Assembly: GCF_964355755.1 (NCBI RefSeq)
Contig: NC_092670.1
Span: forward strand, 38,987,795-39,051,794
DNA length: 64,000 bases
Source: Antedon mediterranea
Lineage: Eukaryota; Echinodermata; Crinoidea; Comatulida; Antedonidae
Reading direction: 5' to 3'
The translations under genes and the position numbers were made by a program. This document shows, piece by piece, positions 58,201 to 64,000 of this stretch. The first letter of the stretch is position 1; each line of letters starts with the position of its first letter. The notes beneath the pieces were generated by a model that ran no database searches, was not told the DNA's origin, and saw only the letters and a list, made by a program, of their open reading frames with translations.

Positions 58201-61200
58201 GTTATAGTAAATTCACAATTTACTGAATTTAGGCCAGTATCTACCGCAGTATACACAATGTCTGTGACCCCAATAGGAAAATTAGAGCCTGGTGATGAGC
58301 CCACCACCAAATTAGCTGTTACAGGACCATCAATGGCATCTTGGAACACAGGCTCACTCCATGTTACCATGGCGGTCGCTTCCCCTGCATCAGTGTCATG
58401 CACAAGATTGGATGAGCAGCCAAATACCTCTGGTGGATCATCAACTATATAAAAAAAAAAACACAAAATTATAAATAAAATGAATCAAAAATAATTAAAA
58501 ACAGTAAACAATATTTAATTTTGGATCTAAATGTATATGCTTTAGATTTCATGGTATATTAGTTCCTCTGGATCTAAATTAAGTATCTGTTCTTTTAATT
58601 CAAATATAATTTTAATATTTTCTCTTTTTAAAATAATAATATATTCGAATGAAAGTTCATACGGTAAAAATATAAAATGATTTTAAACGAACTTAAGGTA
58701 TGTTGAATTCTGTGCTGTAAGTTCGTTTGCAAAAACATTTTATAATATACATAATATAATTTCTAAAAAATGATACAGAGTAATAATGTCATAATAATAA
58801 TAGTAAAATAAAATGATTTCCAACATACCAACTATTTGGACTTCAAATCTACATTCAGTGTTAGTATTTCCAAAGTTGTCAGACGCCGAATACACAACTG
58901 TTGCGGTGCCACTATTAAACACATCGCCTGGACTGACATTAGAATTTATGGATATGTCTGCACCAGAATTGTCTGAATAAACTGGAGTAGTCCAAGTCAC
59001 TGTTGTACTTGAACCAGATGATGATAGTATGGTTTCAGTGATGTCATCAGGACAGTATTCTACTTGAGGCTCCTCGTCATCAACTAAATGAAATAATAAA
59101 TAAAAAATAACTTATTATTAACTAATTAATTGGTATATACAATGTTGACAGGATTCTATGACGAAATTAAATATAAAATAGTGTTTATTTTATAATAGCG
59201 TTGATATTGTTGTTTTAATCTATATACTGTAAATCTTTGTCTACACTATCAAACTTTATGTGACAAACATATCTTTTGGGCACATCAAACTTTTTTTGTC
59301 AAACTAGTTTGATAGTGTAGACAGAGCTTTAGAATTAAGTTTATACATTTGTTTCTTCTACAAATTGTTTAATACCACCACATACATACACATACCCTAT
59401 AAATTGGAATTGTACTGGGAAGGTTTTAAACTGTATTTGAACCACCCCCGAGAAGCGGTTGGGGTCAGGAGTTGGAGGTCGGAGATATCAAAATGAAGCT
59501 TTTAAACTACTTCTAAAAACCAGCTAATAGAGTAAGTATCTAGTAGTATCTTTTCTAGTGGTTTATTTTTTGAATAACTCTACTAATTATATAGTTTGTG
59601 ATGCAATACTCACCAGTAACAGTGACAGTAAAACTACATGATGCTGAGTTTGAACTACTATCAGTCGCAGTGTATGTAACAGTTGTTACCTCACCAACAG
59701 TGAAAAGGTCATTTGGTGAAAAGTTTGATGAGAGCACTGCACTTCCTGAATCATCGGTAGGTGTTGGTTCTGTCCACGATACAGAGAACTGAGTGGTTCC
59801 AGTGGTGACGTACTCGGTCACGGCTGACGGGCAGGTTATCTCGGGATCTGTCGTGTCAACGATACCCATTACGTTAACGGTAAACGTACAATAAGCTATG
59901 TTACGAGCCGCATCTGTTGCTATATACTGCACAGTCGTTATGCCAATAGAGAACAAACTTCCAGGAGAAATTGTTGCCTCTAAATCAGGGTTGTCGTCCG
60001 TATCATCGGAGGCTGTTGGTGGCGTCCACGTAACTTGTACACTTACGCTACCGACAGGGGCATCCATTTCAATATTCTGAGGACAATTCGAAATAACTGG
60101 ATCGGTTGTGTCTGGAAAAGCTGTAGATAAAAAAAAATACTGATTTTTCTTCTTCTTGAGTAGTATTTAATTTTTAACTAAGTACTGTAAAAAAATCTGT
60201 CTTTACATAATTATACAGTACCCCATTCTAAAATCCACACAATAATTTGATTTAAATTATTTCTAAAATCATTAGAAAAATACATACAAAGTGGTAACAT
60301 TAACTAGTGACCTTACAGAGAAATCATTTATAGAAGATTTAAAGCAGATCTAAAACAACCCGCTTATCATCTGTGGATGATGCCGTGTCATTCGCTATAT
60401 CTAATTATAATATTAATCTATAATAAATCTAAAAATCTAATCTAAAAATAAACTACAAATCTTATCTAATATCAAAATATAAAGTAAATTAATTATTTTG
60501 ATCATATTAATAACTTATAATTAAATTTAATTAGGCAACTCATATAAATACAGTTTGTCCTTCCTGTCGTCCTTGTCGTGTTTGTATCGTCGTACATGTC
60601 CGTCCCTGTCTGTCAGTAGCGTACCTTTACCTTATGCTTATTATTATTATTTTTAACTTTTTTATTCTTTCTGGTGGATCCAGGCTTAAAGCCCCTTGGG
60701 GTTTAAATGGTATTCTCCAGGCATAATGCAACTATTATTTACTTAATTTCCAATCACTTGTATCTTTTATATTTTGTATATGTTTGCATTATGTGAATAA
60801 ATTTGAACTTGAACTTGAACTTGATATTTTGGATTACTCATTGTCTAAAACTCACTATTGTATAAGGCTCTGTCTACACTATCAAAACAGTGACAAAAAA
60901 GGGAGATGTACTTAAATACTGTATGGTAGTAATATGCCCAAATATGGTAGTGATATGACATTATCATGTCCATATATGGGCACATCACAGTTTGATAGTG
61001 TCGACAGAGCTTAACTGGAGTAAACAAATGCTTACCTTCAGCAGTTATGACAAAGATGCAGTTAGACTCAACATCTGTTGTGGAGGAAGTAAACACACAA
61101 ATGACTTGAGTTTCAGATGGCACCGCAAGCTCATCACCCGGCTGAACGTTGCAGACTGGAACCACGGCCTGTCCGTTGTCAGTCGCTGTTGGATTGTCAA

Positions 61201-63357
61201 ACACGGCATTCACAGTGGTTTCACCCTCGACAGTAAACGATTCTGGACATGTTTCAACCAAGGGCGCACCAGAACCTAAAATAAGTGAATAAGATTCGAA
61301 TAATAATCACACTTGTTTAATTTGTAATATAAAAATACATTGTTGGTTTTCAACTCTCTCAGTTATATTCATGTAAACCAACCCATCATGTCCAGAACCA
61401 CATTATTATAAATTAAGATTTTTAAATATATGTTCTTTTTCCTGCTTGTACTCTCTACATATAATTATATTAACAATGCAATGTGCAATGTGTGTTATGG
61501 TAATAGTTCTTTAGTAATTATATGAATTGTAATTTCATCTACAATCTTATTTATTTTATAAATATAATGATTGCAATAAAGATTTTTTGAGGTTTTTTCA
61601 TATTTTTGAGATCTTGTCATGAATATGAGTACACTAAGGATATTATTTTAACACTATAAAACAAAATATTACCGCTAATTTCAATTGAAAAAACACAGTC
61701 TTGCTCGTTGCCATACTGATCAAAGGCCATGTACATGACGCTAGTTATGCCGGTTGCGAACGCTGTTCCAGAGTTGTAATCTGACGTTAGCGTCACCAAT
61801 ACGGTATTATCCGTAGCCAATGGTGGCTGCCAGAAAGCTAGGTTGGTGTCAGTGATCACTTGATTATCAGGGCAGCCATCTGGAAATACTGGTGGTTCCT
61901 CATCTAAAAGCAAATATCAAAATGGTATGAGGTCACAGATGGGAATAAAGAATTACTTCAGTTACATTTACATTTAAATATTTATTTATTTAATCACACT
62001 CTTGTTTAAATTACAAGACCAGCTAATTCTCGCTTATGATGAGTGAACAAATATATAGAATAACAATTAAAATAGACATCAAACATCAAATTAATTAACA
62101 ACTTTAAACAGATTCTACACCAAACCTCAACATTTTTTTTTCTTTTCCCCCTGAGTAGAAGGAAAAAAGAAAACAAATTGAAATGAAAAAGAAACTGAAA
62201 ATTGTATGAAACCCAATCCTGATTTATATAATGAAATAGTAAATTCTGCTGCAGTTACTGCAGTAACTACAGTTATGCAATTATTTAGCAATATTTTGTT
62301 GGGGTAACCATATACTTAGTTGATTGCAGTGTTGACGGCCTTATAAAATTCTAAATTGAGAAAAAATGTAATATAGTTATTTAAATTTACCTAATTAATG
62401 TGCATATATCTCCAATGTTTAAAAAATTGTTAACAAGTTTTCTTTTCCCTGAGGAATATAATTTGATGTTTCATTTGTCCCTGTGTACTGCTTTAATTAA
62501 TATACAATTAAAGCTTTGGTCTTTTTTTGTTTGTTTTTGGAATAGCGCTTTATAAATCTGTATAGTATAGTATAATGTAACAGTAAAAGGTAGTTTTTGA
62601 CACAGTCTATACTACTGTATGAATTACATACAAACCTTTAACTGTAATAGTAAAAACACAGTCTGCGGCGTTTCCCTCCGAATCAGTCGCCTGATAGGTA
62701 TTTGAAAACGATCCAACAGAAATATTTGAACCTGGTTGGTATGTACGAGTTGGTTCGATTTCACCATCTACGTTATCAATGAATGTCGGCTCGACCCAGG
62801 TCACTTGGGCGGTAGGCAAACCTGCATCTGTGTTTACTTCATAGCTGTTTGGACAGTTCATCACCTCAGGTGGCTGATTATCTTTTGTAAACATACAAAT
62901 ATGTTATTATTAAGATTTGAAAAAATAAGAATAGTATTTGATTTTAAAAATAATACTGAGTAGTCAACTTTTTTCTACCATGGAGTACAACAAGGCTGTG
63001 GATGGCAACATGCAAAAATGGGCAGAAAGGAAAAAATACATGACAGGCCTTTTAAACTTCACAGTAACAGGCCCATATTTATCAAAGAAAAGAGGGCTAA
63101 GGAGTACATTTTACCTGTCACATATATAGTAAAGGTACATTGTACTTGGTTGGCTGACGAATCAGTAGCCACGTAGGTCACAACGGTTTCTCCGATCGGA
63201 AAAGCATATCCGGACGGATAAGTACTAGTTAATCCTGGTTGACCAGAATTATCAGTTGCTGTTGCAAGGCTCCAGGCGACTACAGCTGTTTGTTCATCCG
63301 CATCTGTAGTAGCTTGCTGATTGGTTGGACAATCACTTATGACTGGACTCTCATCAT
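51130..63357 (-). CDS. HYR/SEA/EGF type I membrane protein, 5' end outside the window
   Basis: Nineteen exons on the minus strand join in phase: 63357-63115, 62881-62636, 61903-61673, 61275-61036, 60111-59614, 59083-58829, 58444-58193, 57761-57513, 57147-56899, 56467-56207, 55801-55707, 55334-55124, 54523-54410, 53992-53867, 53412-53285, 53008-52789, 52239-52164, 51650-51266, 51156-51130 (stop TGA). That is about 1,367 residues here. The first exon is entered in phase 1, so more lies to the right. Order: 11 HYR domains, SEA-like, EGF, calcium-type EGF, SEA, EGF, one membrane segment, and a cytoplasmic tail of about 80-90 residues. HYR domains are immunoglobulin-like adhesion modules known from hyalin and other extracellular proteins, so a cell-surface adhesion or matrix-receptor role is likely. 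No single orthologue is recognised. Introns hold MITE-A copies. Exon 5 has two acceptors 9 bp apart (TCTACAG and TTTCCAG). Confidence 0.92.
51925..52110. repeat. Dispersed repeat with AGCGCTTTACAC motif
   Basis: TAGTCTTATATAGCGCCTAG and TTTCTAAGCGCTTTACACAC resemble a retroelement tail common in marine invertebrates. No target duplication found. Confidence 0.4.
52310..52454. mobile_element. MITE-A copy, full
   Basis: Ends TAAAGCTCTGTCAATACTAT and TAGTGTAGACAGAGCTTA. Carries CCATATATGG and CCATATTTGG. Confidence 0.85.
52604..52681. mobile_element. MITE-A right half
   Basis: GATATGACATCATCATATAC through GATAGTGTAGACAGAGCTTT. Confidence 0.75.
52789..53412 (-). other. SEA domain with GSIIV cleavage-type motif
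   Basis: Exons 53412-53285 and 53008-52789. The first gives FTLEEYDGDIATFTSDLEDP and AYIYLRDKIIEA, the second NFASGSIIVEYGVLFEI. GSIIV fits the G^SxxV motif at which SEA domains such as MUC1 (GSVVV) cut themselves. The next exon starts an EGF domain. Confidence 0.8.
53565..53815 (-). mobile_element. tRNA-derived SINE (family 1)
   Basis: On the minus strand: A box GGCTGAGTGGTTAAGGCAGG, B box GGTTCGAGGCC, core TCTCAGATAAAGACTATAAA. Sister of 18300-18512. Confidence 0.75.
53867..54523 (-). other. Two EGF domains
   Basis: Exon 54523-54410: CATNPCQNEGTCTR, YTCACVTGYEGTNC, a six-cysteine EGF. Exon 53992-53867: DTNECSDSTIC, AVCTNLVGSYSCDCP, a calcium-binding type EGF. Each exon is phase 1-1. Confidence 0.88.
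54569..54709. mobile_element. MITE-A copy, full
   Basis: Ends TAAAGCTCTGTCTACACTAT and GATAGTGTGGACAGAGCTTT. CCAAATATGG and CCATATATGG present. Confidence 0.85.
55005..55100. mobile_element. MITE-B type 1, right part
   Basis: CAATCAAAAGTGATAGATTA to GCGTGGGAATCAAGCTTCAT, left arm missing. Ends about 22 bp from a donor of the HYR/SEA/EGF gene. Confidence 0.65.
55124..55801 (-). other. SEA-like domain without cleavage motif
   Basis: Exons 55801-55707 and 55334-55124. IDDLFRGSTIADSFVGIEQV, then NGVLDFTLHTTTDSSLTASA and IEDAFYALL resemble the later half of a SEA domain. The cleavage position reads NGVLDF, not GSxxV. The split between two exons in phase 0 matches the SEA at 52789-53412. Confidence 0.55.
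55863..56012. mobile_element. MITE-A copy
   Basis: Left end TTAAGCTCTACTACTTTGAC, right end TAGTGTACACAGAGCTTTA. CCAAATATGG present. Confidence 0.8.
57302..57484. mobile_element. MITE-H, about 183 bp
   Basis: Inverted ends AGTCAACTCTCTAAATACCG and CGGTATTGGGAGAGTTGACT. Interior of ACTCTCCCAAACCAGACTT type. No coding. Confidence 0.75.
59230..59331. mobile_element. MITE-A copy, centre deleted
   Basis: AAATCTTTGTCTACACTATC and GATAGTGTAGACAGAGCTTT with only a short centre and no CArG motif. Confidence 0.8.
60625..60830 (+). mobile_element. LINE 3'-end-like fragment with GAACTT tail
   Basis: Ends ATGTGAATAAATTTGAACTT followed by further GAACTT units, typical of a LINE tail with a short terminal repeat. 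No reading frame. Confidence 0.5.
60863..61013. mobile_element. MITE-A copy
   Basis: Ends TAAGGCTCTGTCTACACTAT and GATAGTGTCGACAGAGCTTA. CCAAATATGG and CCATATATGG present. Ends about 20 bp from a donor of the HYR/SEA/EGF gene. Confidence 0.85.
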
Positions 63358-63442
63358 CTACATAAAAAAAGTGAAAAATGATGTCATTACAATATTATAA
63401 TAATATAATATTATTATGATAGGTACTGATGTTGGGGTTGCT

Positions 63443-63586
63443 AAAGCTTGGTTCCCAATAGGACAGAACACAAGCGAGGTGACCAATGACAAGGGACAGA
63501 TTGAATAATCAATCGCTTGTGATTTGTCAACTCACTTACGTTGTGTTACGTCCTTGTGTTGCGTCTCTAGTGGGAACCAAGCATAA
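63443..63586. mobile_element. MITE-B type 1, full
   Basis: Ends AAAGCTTGGTTCCCAATAGG and TCTCTAGTGGGAACCAAGCA. The centre has GTGACCAATGACAAG. Confidence 0.8.
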
Positions 63587-63820
63587 GTAACTAACTGGTA
63601 GTACAGTAATGTTAACAAATCACCCAGTTATTAAATTATATTAAAATAAAATGTTCTGATATTGTTAAAGATTCTATCTACAGTATATATTACTTTAAAA
63701 AAAAATAATATTTCTCATTTCATTTATAAGATAAATTGAACAAATAAACACTCCAATAAAATAATACAATACACTATAAAAATAGATTAATAAATTTCAA
63801 AAAACAATATTAAAAAATAT

Positions 63821-63987
63821 TAAGCCTATTCTACACTATCAAACTTTATGTGAAAAAAAAGTGATGTGCCCATATATGGACATGATGATGTCATATTACT
63901 ACCATATTTAAGAATATCACTACCATATTTAAGCATATTACTACCACATCACATTTTTTTTTGTCAAACTAGTTTGATAGTGTAGAT
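63821..63987. mobile_element. MITE-A copy, at right edge
   Basis: TAAGCCTATTCTACACTATC left end; AGTTTGATAGTGTAGA right end, last bases worn. CCATATATGG present. Confidence 0.8.
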
Positions 63988-64000
63988 TGATTTACCTATA

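Larger units (their letters stand above)
56207..63357 (-). other. Eleven HYR domains in ten exons
   Basis: Each domain is about 80 residues with a CP near the start, a W..P..(S/T)DN strand, a FxxG.T.V.Y.A.D strand and a closing C.F.V.V. Nine exons carry one domain and 60111-59614 carries two. All exons are phase 1-1. The domain in 57761-57513 lacks both conserved cysteines (FDFTPS and ATFEFDV); the one in 61275-61036 has extra cysteines (VPVCNVQ, VICVFT). Confidence 0.9.

Overview
This is a window of animal nuclear DNA: AT-rich, split genes with GT-AG introns, and a very heavy load of small transposons. The gene families (Kelch-like, RBR ubiquitin ligase, RCC1L, Cys-loop channel, LDAH, and a HYR/SEA/EGF membrane protein) are metazoan. 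The abundance of HYR domains and the many AGGCCT-rich repeats suggest a non-vertebrate deuterostome, probably an echinoderm. The species assignment is inference.

Six protein-coding genes can be assembled exon by exon with matching splice phases. From left to right: (1) a Kelch-like BTB-BACK-Kelch protein, plus strand, 3415-11394, 6 exons, 564 aa; (2) an RNF217-like RING-IBR-RING ubiquitin ligase, minus strand, 25026-17837, 3 coding exons, about 604 aa; (3) RCC1L, a mitochondrial RCC1-repeat protein, plus strand, 25960-33237, 13 exons, about 488 aa; (4) a Cys-loop ligand-gated channel with an anion-type PAR motif, minus strand, 41801-34875, 9 exons, 439 aa; (5) LDAH, lipid-droplet-associated hydrolase, plus strand, 44068-46278, 5 exons, 314 aa; (6) a large type I membrane protein, minus strand, 63357-51130, 19 exons in the window and open at the right edge. 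It has at least 11 HYR domains, then SEA-like, EGF, EGF, SEA, EGF, a membrane segment and a tyrosine-rich tail.

Genes 2 and 3 diverge from a shared upstream region of about 0.9 kb, and genes 4 and 5 diverge across 2.3 kb. The Kelch gene converges on gene 2, RCC1L on gene 4, and LDAH on gene 6. The genes are functionally unrelated (protein turnover, mitochondria, neurotransmission, lipid, adhesion); nothing suggests a co-regulated cluster.

The most striking feature is the transposon layer. One palindromic MITE family (called MITE-A here) is present in about 33 full or partial copies, flanked by TA. Its copies carry perfect CArG boxes (CCATATATGG and CCATATTTGG) and a TGATGTCAT motif. One copy forms the 5' splice site of LDAH intron 2, one begins directly after the RCC1L stop codon, and one ends about 10 bases before an RCC1L exon. 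A second family (MITE-B) has two interiors behind one type of end. Further elements include a 410-bp element with 7-bp target duplications, a hAT-like element with an 8-bp duplication, a 160-bp hairpin, tRNA-derived SINEs and several minisatellites. Two unassigned exon-like reading frames (5635-5983 minus, 20562-20822 plus) deserve a check. No CRISPR array, tRNA gene, rRNA or prokaryotic feature was seen.
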